This document shows, in pieces, positions 27,493 to 35,999 of a stretch of 64,000 nucleotides of DNA (its first letter is position 1; every line of letters starts with the position of its first letter). The notes beneath the pieces were generated by a model, which was given only the letters and a program-made list of their open reading frames with translations, was not told where the DNA came from and made no database searches. Location of the stretch: NCBI RefSeq assembly GCF_016481305.1, contig NZ_JAENBO010000002.1, forward strand, positions 179,413 through 243,412, given 5' to 3'. This DNA comes from Streptococcus pacificus (lineage in GTDB: Bacteria; Bacillota; Bacilli; Lactobacillales; Streptococcaceae). Made by a program: the position numbers and the translations under genes.

Positions 27493-28611
27493 ATGGTTAT
27501 TCTTAATGAGAAAGAACAAGCAGTACTAGAGCTCATCCGTCAACATCCTTTTTACGCTCAGCAGGAGATTGCCGAGCAAATAGGATTATCACGTTCAGCT
27601 GTTGCCAATATGATTTCGGACTTGATTAGGCGCAATTATCTCTTGGGTAGGGCATACATTATCAATGATGAGGTGCCTGTTGTCTGTATTGGCGGTATGA
27701 ATGTCGACCGCAAATTTTACGCCAAGCAAGAGTTGATTTTGAAGACGTCAAATCCCGTCAGCAGTTCGGTTTCCATCGGAGGTGTTGGTCGAAATATCGC
27801 TGAAAACTTAGGGCGTCTGGGGGAAAATGTTGTCATGCTTTCTAGAGCAGGCGACGATCAAGATTGGGACTTAATCAAATCTGCTTCAGAGTCCTACATG
27901 AATCTACGTCAGGTTGATGTCTGTCCAGAAGAGGCGACAAGCTCCTACACAGCTATCATTGATATCGATGGAGACATGAGTATGGCTTTAGCCAACATGG
28001 CTATCTGCGACGGTATGACTGTGTCATGGTTAGAGCAATACGAAAACCTCTTGTCTAGAAGTAAGGCCTTGGTGGTTGACCTCAATCTCCCTCAGGAGAG
28101 TCTCGCCTATCTCATCAAATTAGCAAGAGAAAGAGACTTGGCCCTAGCTATCATCCCCGTTTCAGCACCCAAGATGACCAATCTTCCCAAAGATTTAACC
28201 GGTGTTGAATGGTTGATTGTCAATCAAGATGAGAGCGAAATCTTTTTTGATAAACCCTTGGGATCTAGTGAAAATCTAGAAGACTTGGCAAGGCTTTGGT
28301 TACAAACGGGGCTCAAGCAAGTTTTAATCACAAGAGGAGCCAAATCAATGCTCTATGCTAATCAGGATGGGAAGCGACAAGTCATGACCCCTAAAATGGT
28401 CCAACAAATGGTAGATGCTACAGGCGCAGGCGACTCCCTATCAGCCGGTATTCTGTTTGGTTGGCTCAATGAGTTTAGTACTCAAGAAACCCTTGAATTT
28501 GGTCTGACCAATGCCTACCACACCATTCAATCACAAGACACAGTTAGAAAAAATTTATCGCGTCAATCATTTTTACAAGAAAGAAAGGAACTTTTTACCC
28601 ATGAATCTTAA
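27493..28611 (+). CDS. psuK: Pseudouridine kinase with N-terminal helix-turn-helix
   Basis: This PfkB-family sugar kinase of 372 residues likely phosphorylates pseudouridine to pseudouridine 5'-phosphate, which the next gene cleaves. Residues about 1-60 form a winged helix-turn-helix ([25 protein letters not shown]). The kinase domain starts at [16 protein letters not shown], has the [15 protein letters not shown] sugar-binding stretch and ends with the catalytic [12 protein letters not shown] motif. The DNA-binding part may allow self-regulation, as in related sugar kinases. The start is uncertain: the ATG at 27493 overlaps an ideal AGGAGGTGAT site (27485-27494), leaving almost no spacing, and a rare ATT at 27499 is better spaced. 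The 3' end overlaps psuG by 11 bases. Confidence 0.88.
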   Translation: MVILNEKEQAVLELIRQHPFYAQQEIAEQIGLSRSAVANMISDLIRRNYLLGRAYIINDEVPVVCIGGMNVDRKFYAKQELILKTSNPVSSSVSIGGVGRNIAENLGRLGENVVMLSRAGDDQDWDLIKSASESYMNLRQVDVCPEEATSSYTAIIDIDGDMSMALANMAICDGMTVSWLEQYENLLSRSKALVVDLNLPQESLAYLIKLARERDLALAIIPVSAPKMTNLPKDLTGVEWLIVNQDESEIFFDKPLGSSENLEDLARLWLQTGLKQVLITRGAKSMLYANQDGKRQVMTPKMVQQMVDATGAGDSLSAGILFGWLNEFSTQETLEFGLTNAYHTIQSQDTVRKNLSRQSFLQERKELFTHES

Positions 28612-29518
28612 TGCCTACTTAGAATTTTCACCAGAGGTTGAAGCCGCAAAAGCCGCTGGAAAACCCATTGTTGCCTTGGAGTCTACCATCATTTCTCACG
28701 GCATGCCTTATCCGCAAAACGTAGAAATGGCTAAAACGGTCGAACAAATTATTCGAGACAACGGAGCTGTCCCTGCAACCATCGCCATTATGGATGGTAA
28801 GTACAAGATTGGTTTGTCAGAAGCCGATTTAGAACGCTTAGCGACAGAAAAAAATGTCGCCAAGGTGTCACGACGTGACTTAGCTGAAATCATCGCTACC
28901 AAACGTATTGGGGCAACAACTGTTGCAACAACAATGATTGGTGCAGCCTTTGCTGGGATTAAATTCTTTGTCACAGGCGGTATTGGTGGCGTGCATCGTG
29001 GCTATGAAGAAACCATGGATGTATCTGCCGACTTGGAAGAATTAGCACAAACGTCAGTGACTGTTATTTGTGCGGGTGCCAAATCCATCCTTGACCTGCC
29101 AAGAACATTAGAATATTTAGAAACTAAAGGTGTCCCAGTAGTCGGCTATAAGACAGATGTCCTTCCAGCCTTCTTCACAGGAACAAGCCCATATAAACTC
29201 AATACCACAGCCGACTCAGTGGAGACGATTGCTGCCATTGTTAAGACGAGTGATGACCTCGGTCTTAAAGGAGGCGTACTAGTCGCCAATCCTATTCCAA
29301 AAGAACACGAATTAGACGCCGACTATATCGACAGCATTATTGAAAATGCTGTTGCAGAAGCCGAAGCAAAAGGGATTGTTGGTAAAGATATCACACCATT
29401 CTTGTTGAGTAAGATTGTTGAATTAACAGATGGCAAAAGCCTCAAAGCAAATATCCAATTGGTCTACAATAATGCTAAAGTCGGTGCACAAATCGCAACA
29501 AGCTATAATAGCTTGTAA
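28601..29518 (+). CDS. psuG: Pseudouridine-5'-phosphate glycosidase
   Basis: The 305-residue enzyme splits pseudouridine 5'-phosphate to uracil and ribose 5-phosphate, breaking a C-C glycosidic bond, so the pair salvages the modified nucleoside from RNA turnover. Family motifs are clear: [36 protein letters not shown] and TDVLPAFF. The start at 28601 has AAGGAA ten bases upstream and gives the usual N terminus; the longer frame from 28511 runs inside psuK. The 11-base overlap suggests translational coupling. A strong terminator follows. Confidence 0.94.
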   Translation: MNLNAYLEFSPEVEAAKAAGKPIVALESTIISHGMPYPQNVEMAKTVEQIIRDNGAVPATIAIMDGKYKIGLSEADLERLATEKNVAKVSRRDLAEIIATKRIGATTVATTMIGAAFAGIKFFVTGGIGGVHRGYEETMDVSADLEELAQTSVTVICAGAKSILDLPRTLEYLETKGVPVVGYKTDVLPAFFTGTSPYKLNTTADSVETIAAIVKTSDDLGLKGGVLVANPIPKEHELDADYIDSIIENAVAEAEAKGIVGKDITPFLLSKIVELTDGKSLKANIQLVYNNAKVGAQIATSYNSL

Positions 29519-29532
29519 TAGAAAAACTATAA

Positions 29533-29561
29533 AAAACGGACAGCCAAGAGCTATCCGTTTT
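29533..29561 (+). terminator. Terminator of psuKG
   Basis: AAAACGGACAGC and GCTATCCGTTTT form a near-perfect stem just after the psuG stop. Confidence 0.85.
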
Positions 29562-29690
29562 ATTTTTGAAAACTTTTCAATATAATTGTAAGAATATTGT
29601 AAGAGAACATTTTGCAACAAGTTTGTAAATATTTTATTTCTTCTGTTATAAGCTACTTTTAACTTTCGATTGTCAATACTTCATCAATAA

Positions 29691-30011
29691 TTATAACAAT
29701 TCTTGTTCATCAACAAAATGGGTATGTTTTACTTTCCATTGTTCAAGTTTAATGGCAACCCAAAAAGAGTAAATTCCAAAGGTAATAATGATGAGTACAA
29801 ACCATTTTAACCATTGGACAAATAAATCGATAGCTGTACCACTAAAATAAAGGCGTCTACCTTCAATAACGGTATGGCTGACTTTCCGTATAACAATTGC
29901 CCATGATGTCCCAATACCAGCTGTTAGAGCTGTTATCAACCATGCTAAAATACCGTAGAGGATATAATCTACTATCCCTCCATCAAAATAACTTGAATAG
30001 GTTACACTAAA
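29691..30011 (-). pseudogene. DUF898-like membrane protein fragment lacking a normal start
   Basis: The open frame (107 codons) encodes SYFDGGIVDYILYGILAWLITALTAG, two or three hydrophobic segments, HTVIEGRRLYFSGTA and the ending GIYSFWVAIKLEQWKVKHTHF. This pattern of two repeated SYFDGG / IEGRRL / WKVKHTHF parts is typical of small Firmicutes membrane proteins of unknown function. The conserved SYFDGG lies at the very start of the open frame, just after a TAG at 30012-30014. No ATG or GTG precedes it; the first usable codon is a TTG at 29939 that would remove the first membrane segment. I read it as a gene that has lost its 5' end, though a TTG-started shorter protein is possible. Confidence 0.55.
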
Positions 30012-30116
30012 CTAGACAATCTTATAAAGTGTTCTATGCTGAAAAATAAGAGAAAATCTGATTGTTTTTAAAGCAACTAAACGACTTAAAAATAAAAGTA
30101 CATTTTATGTTAAACA

Positions 30117-30149
30117 AAAAAAACAGGATCATTATTGAACCTGTTTTTT
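30117..30149 (-). terminator. Terminator after Fic gene
   Basis: AAAACAGG-TCA and TGA-CCTGTTTT form an interrupted stem with a T run, about 60 bases beyond the Fic stop codon. Confidence 0.7.
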
Positions 30150-30210
30150 TCTGTTGATAATCTAAGGAAAAAATCAATAATTAGTTACCTATTACATTTT
30201 CAATGAGTTC

Positions 30211-31110
30211 TTATTCATCACCTAAAATCGACAAGTACATATCCAATCGCTCATTAACATATTTAGCGAACAAATTTTCCATTTCAGAGAGACTACCTTT
30301 TGAATGGTAATCATCAAAGGCTTGATAATAAGCTAAGCGATCCGTAAATTTAATATCAATTGGTGGATAGCCTGCTTTCATCAATTCTAAGTTGACCAAT
30401 AAACGACCTGTCCGACCGTTGCCATCAATAAATGGATGAATGCTTTCAAATTCAATATGAAAACGTGCCATTTTAGTCATCATATTTTCTTGATTCGCAA
30501 GATAAGATTCTAATAGCTGTTCCATTTTAGGACGAATCAAAAAGGGTTGAACAGGTACATTAGCAGCCCCCATAATACGAACAGGAACTTTCCGATAGAT
30601 ACCTCTATCCTCTTTTTTATCAGATAAAACCAGGTGATGGATATCTTTAATAACTTGCTCTGTTAGTGATTGATTTTCTGATACTAGAGCTTGAACATAT
30701 TGGAAAGCCTCTCGGTGACCAATGGCTTCCATATGATCTTTTAGAGGTTTTTGATCAATGGTTAGCCCTCTCAAAACCATATCTGTTTCACGAAGAGTCA
30801 GTGTGTTACCTTCAATGGCGTTAGAGTTATAAGTGTATTCAACGGTAAATTCTTCATTTAAGCGTTCTAATTCTCCCCTTGTTAAGGGTCTCAAAGTGGC
30901 CAGTTTAACCATTTTTTCCTCAATCAAGGGAAGAAGGCTTTCTGCCTTTTTATAACGGCCATCTGCAGGTTTTTTGCTATCAACAGGAATTTTCCAAGCA
31001 CGTCCCTCTCGAATGACTCCAGGAATTTTTCCCTCCTTGCACAAGGTACGAATACGTCTATCTGAAATTCCCCAAAGTTCGGCAGCTTGTCTGACAGTCA
31101 TGTATGCCAT
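30211..31110 (-). CDS. Fic family protein with excisionase-like N-terminal helix-turn-helix
   Basis: Fic proteins transfer AMP (or related groups) from nucleotides to target proteins. The 299-residue product has the catalytic motif HPFIDGNGRTGR near residues 225-236. The inhibitory motif SNAIEGN near residue 95 is of the (S/T)xxxE(G/N) class placed before the Fic core (class II), so the enzyme is expected to be self-inhibited. Residues 1-45 form a MerR/excisionase-like DNA-binding helix-turn-helix (TVRQAAELWGISDRRIRTL). The combination suggests a DNA-linked regulator or a domesticated toxin. No partner antitoxin is adjacent, fitting the built-in inhibitor. The start has no strong AGGAGG but a modest AGGA site. 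Confidence 0.9.
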   Translation of the reverse strand: MAYMTVRQAAELWGISDRRIRTLCKEGKIPGVIREGRAWKIPVDSKKPADGRYKKAESLLPLIEEKMVKLATLRPLTRGELERLNEEFTVEYTYNSNAIEGNTLTLRETDMVLRGLTIDQKPLKDHMEAIGHREAFQYVQALVSENQSLTEQVIKDIHHLVLSDKKEDRGIYRKVPVRIMGAANVPVQPFLIRPKMEQLLESYLANQENMMTKMARFHIEFESIHPFIDGNGRTGRLLVNLELMKAGYPPIDIKFTDRLAYYQAFDDYHSKGSLSEMENLFAKYVNERLDMYLSILGDE

Positions 31111-31224
31111 ATAGTAATCCTCACTTTCTACTCCATTATACCACAGTACGGAACAATAGGTGATTTATCGGAATAAAACTTCTGATTTATCGGAATAATA
31201 GAAAGAAAAAGATTAGCAGGAGCT

Positions 31225-31500
31225 TGTACTGACCCCCAAAAGTTGGAGATTATATTTTAATAAAGGATTGTGTTTCTGTATTGTACCGGACTCAGTCCTT
31301 TTAATTTTGTCTTGATTCATTTGTTATTGTAATAGTCAATATAGTTTGAAGTAGCCTCTAATAACTCTTCTAGTTAGTGAAATTCTTTTTCATAACCATA
31401 AAACATCTCGGATTTTAAGATGCCAATAAACAAACAGCTATACCTTTCAATGAATGGTTATCAATCCAATTCTTTTGGTATTCCAAATATACTATAATAC
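31225..31500 (-). mobile_element. Remnant of an IS3-family (IS150-group-like) insertion sequence
   Basis: The end TGTACTGACCCCCAAAAGTT (31225-31244) matches the inverted-repeat style of this group. Next to it the minus strand encodes a decayed transposase C terminus: FIGILKSEMFYGYEKEF, LEELLEATSNYIDYYNN and KLKGLSPVQYRN, interrupted by stop codons, with the natural stop at 31257-31259. The upstream part of the transposase is missing or unreadable beyond about 31500. Confidence 0.85.
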
Positions 31501-31728
31501 TAATCTATATCTTCTTTTTTTATTTTATTTTTATATTTTGTCTAATATATTATAATTTTTTCTATTATATCACTTTTTTTATTTTCTACTTTAACTAACT
31601 TTCCTTTATTATTTAAAATCTATTTTTCTAATTCTTTAGGTTTTCCTAAAAATAATTCTTTTTTATTTTTTTGAAATTTCATTAACAATTTTAACAAAAA
31701 AATTCTCACCGCTTTGAATATTAAAAGT

Positions 31729-31751
31729 GAGAAAACCAAATTGGTTTTCTC
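31729..31751. repeat. Perfect hairpin
   Basis: GAGAAAACCAA and TTGGTTTTCTC around one central base form a near-perfect palindrome. It may be a remnant terminator. Confidence 0.6.
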
Positions 31752-31763
31752 CCAATCACTAGA

Positions 31764-31789
31764 CCCCCACTACAGTTGACAAAGAGCCT
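31764..31789. mobile_element. Possible ISL3-family terminal repeat remnant
   Basis: On the minus strand GGCTCTTTGTCAACTGTAGT resembles the terminal repeats of streptococcal ISL3-family elements such as IS1167/IS1193. No transposase is adjacent. Recalled similarity only. Confidence 0.4.
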
Positions 31790-31832
31790 GAATTTGGTGT
31801 GAAAAATGGTGTGAATATTGCTTAAAATCATC

Positions 31833-31867
31833 AAAAAAACACCCCATGGTGTGAACCATGAAGTGTT
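31833..31867 (-). terminator. Terminator of rplM-rpsI
   Basis: In the minus-strand RNA, AACACUUCAUGGU pairs with ACCAUGGGGUGUU (two G-U pairs) followed by seven U residues, 25 bases after the rpsI stop. Confidence 0.85.
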
Positions 31868-31891
31868 GTAAATGTTGTAATATCGCTGATA

Positions 31892-32284
31892 TTAACGTTT
31901 TGAGAATTGTGATGCTTTACGAGCTTTCTTAAGACCTGGTTTCTTACGTTCAACCATACGTGCGTCACGAGTAAGAAGACCTGCGCGTTTCAATGAATCG
32001 CGGAAATCTGGATCTACTTGTAACAATGCACGCGCGATACCATGACGGATCGCTCCTGATTGTCCAGCATAACCACCACCAACAACGTTAACGAAAACGT
32101 CGTATGAACCAACAGTTGAAGTCACTGCAAATGGTTGGTTGATGATTAAACGAAGGTCAGCATGTGGGATGTATTCTTCAACATCTTTTTTATTAACAGT
32201 AATTTTTCCAGTACCTGGAACCAAACGAACGCGTGCAACAGCGTTTTTACGGCGTCCTGTACCTGCATATTGTGCTTGTGCCAT
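31892..32284 (-). CDS. rpsI: 30S ribosomal protein S9 (uS9)
   Basis: This 130-residue ribosomal protein of the 30S head has a C-terminal tail that reaches the P site. It begins [23 protein letters not shown] and ends with the basic tail [12 protein letters not shown], both typical. It follows rplM by 19 bases with an AAGGAG site, the standard L13-S9 operon. The 3' end of rpsI is a known integration site for streptococcal integrative elements, and the debris just downstream fits past insertions, but I did not find a duplicated attachment sequence. Confidence 0.98.
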   Translation of the reverse strand: MAQAQYAGTGRRKNAVARVRLVPGTGKITVNKKDVEEYIPHADLRLIINQPFAVTSTVGSYDVFVNVVGGGYAGQSGAIRHGIARALLQVDPDFRDSLKRAGLLTRDARMVERKKPGLKKARKASQFSKR

Positions 32285-32303
32285 TATTTAATGCTCCTTT
32301 CTC

Positions 32304-32750
32304 TTAGATAAGTCCTGAGATATCAAGTACTTCAGGTTGTTGTGCAGCATGTGTGTGCTCAGCTCCTACAAATACTTTCAATTTCATCCCTTGCGCACGT
32401 CCAAGAGTGTTGTGCGGAAGCATACCTTTGACAGATTTCTCAATCAAGCGAACAGCATTTTTAGAACGCAATTCACCAGCAGAGATTTGTTTCAATCCAC
32501 CTGGATACATTGAGTGAGTGTAGTAAATTTTATCAGTTGCTTTTTTACCAGTTAATTTCACTTTTTCAGCATTGATAACGATAACAAAGTCACCTGTATC
32601 AGTATGTGGTGTAAATGTTGGTTTGTTTTTACCGCGAAGTACGCTTGCGACTACTGCAGAAAGACGTCCAAGAGGCACATCAGTTGCGTCAACAACGTAC
32701 CATTTACGGTCAACTTCACCTGGCTTAGCCATGTATGTTGTTTTGTTCAT
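32304..32750 (-). CDS. rplM: 50S ribosomal protein L13 (uL13)
   Basis: This 148-residue early-assembly protein of the 50S subunit is first in the rplM-rpsI operon. Signature parts are [35 protein letters not shown], and [20 protein letters not shown]. The ATG at 32750 has AGGAGAAATC upstream. The leader between 32760 and 32860 may carry the autoregulatory L13 site. Confidence 0.98.
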   Translation of the reverse strand: MNKTTYMAKPGEVDRKWYVVDATDVPLGRLSAVVASVLRGKNKPTFTPHTDTGDFVIVINAEKVKLTGKKATDKIYYTHSMYPGGLKQISAGELRSKNAVRLIEKSVKGMLPHNTLGRAQGMKLKVFVGAEHTHAAQQPEVLDISGLI

Positions 32751-32757
32751 GATTTCT

Positions 32758-32850
32758 CCTATACAAATCGTTTATGTTTACAATGTGGATGTTCCGGTCC
32801 ACGGGTTATTTCAAAAGCTTTCCGGGGCTTACGAAATGGGGTAAACAATA
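32758..32850 (-). promoter_or_regulatory. Candidate L13 leader (autoregulatory 5' UTR)
   Basis: The GC-richer untranslated leader before rplM has complementary segments (for example GGACCGGAACATCC and the GCCCCGGAAAGC stretch) able to fold. Firmicutes often carry an L13-binding leader here. Assignment rests on position and folding potential only. Confidence 0.4.
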
Positions 32851-32929
32851 CCGCTTATAATCATATCAAAAAAAGAGGGGTAAAGTCAAGTACTTTAGCC
32901 CTTCTTTTCCTTTTTATTTTTAATTTCTC

Positions 32930-33124
32930 TCATTCTTCCCAAAACAAATCGTCAAGGGTTTTATCAAGCGCCTTACAAATCTCAATACAAAGCTTAATCG
33001 TGGGATTATAGCCCCCTTTTTCGATAGCAACAATGGTTTGCCTTGACACACCAACCAGATCAGCCAAGGCTTGTTGCGACAAGTCTTTAGCAACCCGTGC
33101 TGATTTTAGTTTTAAATTCTTCAT
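32930..33124 (-). CDS. Small Xre-family transcriptional regulator
   Basis: The 64-residue product is essentially one helix-turn-helix: LSQQALADLVGVSRQTIVAIEKGGYNPTIKL, the common compact Cro/CI-like type that often represses its own small operon. It overlaps the preceding membrane-protein gene by 4 bases (ATGA), so the two are translationally coupled. It is the last gene of a three-gene unit with two membrane proteins. What signal it senses is unknown. Confidence 0.9.
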   Translation of the reverse strand: MKNLKLKSARVAKDLSQQALADLVGVSRQTIVAIEKGGYNPTIKLCIEICKALDKTLDDLFWEE

Positions 33125-33579
33125 GCTTTATTCTCTCTATCATTCAAATACAGGCGATACAAAATACTACTTCCCATAACTACTTGTGCAAGACCTAGTA
33201 TTATTAAAGAAGCATTATTCTCACTCAAAAAGCGTAAGACATTTCCGTTTACCTGCACCGTCTCCCAAATCGTATAGATAAGAGTTATTATCCCAAAGAA
33301 AAAGAGTAAACCACCAACAAGATAGCCATTTTTACCAAAGCGTTTATCAACAAAAATGGAAGCATCGTGTATTGTCGCATAAACAACCTGAACGGTAATC
33401 CCAACTAATAGGGCTAGTAACATCAAATCCTTGCCAGCATGAGCAACTACTGTTAAGCGAATAACCCAAAGTAAAACCATAAGAGTCAAAACCATAGTCC
33501 AAAAGCCAAGTTGATAACTTCTAAACAAAATTTGTTCTTGTCGTTCATCCATTTTTGTTATCTTTTTATCTTTCAACAT
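33121..33579 (-). CDS. Membrane protein with DERQ motif (DUF6773-like)
   Basis: The 152-residue product from the ATG at 33579, which has AGGAAA upstream; the frame from 33600 lacks one. The N-terminal cytoplasmic MDERQEQILFRSYQ is followed by four hydrophobic segments in two pairs (about 25-70 and 90-145). Proteins of this plan are typically encoded with a small Xre regulator, as here. It may be controlled by, or control, that regulator. The biochemical function is unknown. Confidence 0.8.
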   Translation of the reverse strand: MLKDKKITKMDERQEQILFRSYQLGFWTMVLTLMVLLWVIRLTVVAHAGKDLMLLALLVGITVQVVYATIHDASIFVDKRFGKNGYLVGGLLFFFGIITLIYTIWETVQVNGNVLRFLSENNASLIILGLAQVVMGSSILYRLYLNDRENKA

Positions 33580-33639
33580 TTTATTTCCTTTTCTCATCAA
33601 CGATTTATTTCTAATAAACTAAGATTTTCCTTCAAACAC

Positions 33640-34101
33640 CTAACGATTCGTTTTTTCCTTTTTTTCTTTAATGATTTTTACCAAGGTTGTTATCCCGATA
33701 CTAAAAAAGAAGAGAAAATTTAAAATTTTAGGAATTTCCCAAAGACTTCTTAAAACAGAGTAAAGATGTAAAAGTGAGAGAAATAAAGAAGAAATAGCAA
33801 AATAAACTTGATTTTTATCATTAAGATCAAAATAAGCATCCTGCCAAATACTATAATTGGAATAGACAATAACTCCTAGCGAAAACGGCAGAAAGAGTAA
33901 TTCAACAGAGAGTCTCAACCCAGTAAATGTTGAAAGAACAATAATAGCAAGTAAAATGGCCATTACAGTTAAAAAACTCAACTTATAGGCCTTGTATTGT
34001 TCAAGTATTTGACGTTCATCATAACGTTTAAAGGCTTTGGTATATTTCAAATAAGCCCCAAAGAAACATAACAAAACAATGATTATTAGCATTCCAGCCA
34101 T
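33640..34101 (-). CDS. Membrane protein with DERQ motif, second copy-type
   Basis: The 153-residue protein begins with a hydrophobic segment (MLIIIVLLCFFGAYLKY), followed by RYDERQILEQYKAYKLSF and two pairs of further hydrophobic segments. The DERQ motif and the spacing link it to the product at 33121, although overall similarity is low, so the pair may be ancient paralogues or partners. The start has a perfect AGGAGG eight bases upstream. It is the first gene of the unit; the gap to the next gene is about 60 bases. Confidence 0.8.
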   Translation of the reverse strand: MAGMLIIIVLLCFFGAYLKYTKAFKRYDERQILEQYKAYKLSFLTVMAILLAIIVLSTFTGLRLSVELLFLPFSLGVIVYSNYSIWQDAYFDLNDKNQVYFAISSLFLSLLHLYSVLRSLWEIPKILNFLFFFSIGITTLVKIIKEKKEKTNR

Positions 34102-34194
34102 ACTTTCAACCTCCTAAACTTATTTCTATTATATGATATAACAATCATTATGTCAAATATAGTATACATTTTTATTGCAATGATCACATTAAAA

Positions 34195-34215
34195 AGACTA
34201 GGTTAAACCTAGTCT
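34195..34215 (-). terminator. Hairpin after the TIM-barrel-like gene
   Basis: AGACTAGG and CCTAGTCT form a perfect stem with a short loop about 40 bases after the stop codon. Confidence 0.65.
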
Positions 34216-34256
34216 CTAAAACTGATATCATTAGTTTTTATCTCAGCAATTCAGCC

Positions 34257-35150
34257 TTAGCGTCTCACAGATTGTCCCATTCTAAAGTAGGTATGGCGTC
34301 TGCCACGTACCGCAATACTTAAAGCAAGGATGTTTTCTGGGATTGGCATACGACCATAGCCGGCATCACCAATATGGTGGATATCACTACCCACGCGCTT
34401 GTTGCTGAGAGCAAATTCACGAATGGTCGCTTCATCAGCACTTTCTTGGCTGGTACCAATGGTACTCATGATAAGACCATCCATTGCTTTGATACGATCA
34501 ACGATTGGTGCCAACTCATGCTCTCTCACACCAGGCACCGTACCAACACTAGGCACTAAAACACCATCAGCGCCAGCTGTGATAAAGTCAGACAAAACAT
34601 CACCATCTACAACGGCCTCTCCAACACCGGCACCGTGCATTTTACCAGCAAAAATTAGGCCGTTAAAGGACTCTCTAGCTATACTAATCGCTTCTTTAAT
34701 CGCCTGTAAGGAGACTCCGGTAGAAGGATTGCCAGTCAACAAAAGAAAATCAACGCCTAACTCTTGGGCTTTGTTAAAGGTCTCTTTGGTCGCTAAACGC
34801 CCTTTGGGAAGACTGATTTTCTCATCAACGACAGTCACATTCTCATCAACAGGCTCAAGGTTAATCCCAATAGGACGCCCAGTCAAGCGCTTAAGTTCAG
34901 CAATGGGATTTGGCGTGTCGTAAAAACCATTGATGTATTGGGTGAAGACATCAAACTCATTGAGCACGAGCAGATCAGCGCCAAAACTCGCCATCATCTC
35001 GGCATTAGTCACCCCATCAATCAAGGGCGCAGCCGTCACGATAGTCTCCCCCAAAATAGTGCGTCCCTCACTGCTTTTAATGGCCTGTTTGAAGTCGTCT
35101 TTCGTCATCTTTTCAAAATCACTCGCATAACACGAAATTAGTCGTTTCAT
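34257..35150 (-). CDS. Conserved protein of unknown function, probable TIM barrel (DUF7916-like)
   Basis: This 297-residue cytosolic protein has alternating strand-helix units ending in glycine-rich loops: GETIVTAAPLIDGVTNAEMM, GADLLVLNEFDVF, FLLLTGNPSTG, FAGKMHGAGVGEAVV, AGADGVLVPSVGTVPG and MSTIGTSQESADE. This rhythm points to a TIM barrel of the phosphoenolpyruvate-mutase or aldolase kind. Database names such as haloacid dehalogenase-like are probably wrong for it, as the DxDx motifs are absent. The C-terminal RVGSDIHHIGDAGYGRMPIPENI is distinctive. It follows rlmB by 78 bases with AGGAAG before the ATG. I assign no reaction. Confidence 0.75.
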   Translation of the reverse strand: MKRLISCYASDFEKMTKDDFKQAIKSSEGRTILGETIVTAAPLIDGVTNAEMMASFGADLLVLNEFDVFTQYINGFYDTPNPIAELKRLTGRPIGINLEPVDENVTVVDEKISLPKGRLATKETFNKAQELGVDFLLLTGNPSTGVSLQAIKEAISIARESFNGLIFAGKMHGAGVGEAVVDGDVLSDFITAGADGVLVPSVGTVPGVREHELAPIVDRIKAMDGLIMSTIGTSQESADEATIREFALSNKRVGSDIHHIGDAGYGRMPIPENILALSIAVRGRRHTYFRMGQSVRR

Positions 35151-35227
35151 AACACTTCCTCTTACTCTCTAATAACGGATTATTATTTTTATTTTTTGGT
35201 CCATCCTTATCAACACACATCGTTTGT

Positions 35228-35956
35228 TTACAAGCGATGACGGTAAACCTCATACATGAGAATGGCAGCTGCCACACTGGCATTGAGGCTTTGCACGTGT
35301 CCACCCATGGGAATAGTTATCATCTCATCTACCTGTTTTTTGAGATTAGCAGAGATGCCTTTACCTTCATTGCCGATAATCAAGGCAAGCTTTCCTGAAG
35401 TGTTCCACTTGGTTGATGGCGTGCCATCCATATCAGTACCAAAAATCCAGAAACCTGCTTCTTTTAGCTTATCAACTGTCTGATTAAGATTAGTCACCCG
35501 CGTAATCGGGAGGTGTTCAATCGCACCTGTAGAGGTTTTCGCCACAACAGGTGTCACCCCAACCGCACGATGTTTAGGGATAATCACACCACAAACTTGA
35601 GTAGCATCAGCCGTTCTTAAAATAGAACCAAAATTATGAGGATCATTTAAACCATCCAAAATAAGGATGAGAGGATTCTCCTCCTGACTAGCTTTAGCCA
35701 AAATGTCTTCTAATTCAGAATAGGCATAAGCAGACACCCTCAAAACAAACCCCTGATGAACAGCTCCTTGCGTCATCTCAGATAAAGCTTTTTTAGACGT
35801 CCAAGAAATAGACACCTTTTTTTCAGTAGCTAGAGCCTTAATTTTATCAACATTTTTGCCACGCAAATCATCCTGCACATAGAGCTTATTGCCTGTATTT
35901 GCCTGTAAACTTTCAATAACGGCGTGAACACCGTAGACCATATCATTATTTTCCAT
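35228..35956 (-). CDS. rlmB: 23S rRNA (guanosine-2'-O-)-methyltransferase RlmB-like (SpoU family)
   Basis: This 242-residue SPOUT-fold RNA methyltransferase probably methylates the 2'-O of a guanosine in 23S rRNA (G2251 in E. coli). The N-terminal substrate-binding domain covers about residues 1-75. The three SpoU motifs are LDGLNDPHNFGSILRTADA, LALIIGNEGKGIS, and IPMGGHVQSLNASVAAAILMYE, which forms the knot. The ATG at 35956 follows GGAGGT almost without spacing, but the protein N terminus (VYGVHAVIESL) matches relatives. It lies downstream of mrnC, from which a terminator separates it. Confidence 0.9.
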   Translation of the reverse strand: MENNDMVYGVHAVIESLQANTGNKLYVQDDLRGKNVDKIKALATEKKVSISWTSKKALSEMTQGAVHQGFVLRVSAYAYSELEDILAKASQEENPLILILDGLNDPHNFGSILRTADATQVCGVIIPKHRAVGVTPVVAKTSTGAIEHLPITRVTNLNQTVDKLKEAGFWIFGTDMDGTPSTKWNTSGKLALIIGNEGKGISANLKKQVDEMITIPMGGHVQSLNASVAAAILMYEVYRHRL

Positions 35957-35971
35957 ACCTCCATTATAACA

Positions 35972-35999
35972 AAAAAAGACAAGTTTCCTTGTCTTTTTT
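35972..35999 (-). terminator. Terminator of the pnp-cys-mrnC operon
   Basis: AAAAAAGACAAG and CTTGTCTTTTTT form a strong stem at the mrnC stop codon. Confidence 0.85.

Larger units (their letters stand above)
31111..31891. other. Gene-free region downstream of rpsI with insertion-sequence debris
   Basis: From left to right: Fic promoter region; IS3-family end and 3' transposase remnant (31225-31500); a very AT-rich stretch (31500-31710) with broken frames; a perfect hairpin (31729-31751); a possible ISL3-type end (31764-31789); and the rpsI terminator. No intact gene is present. Confidence 0.7.
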
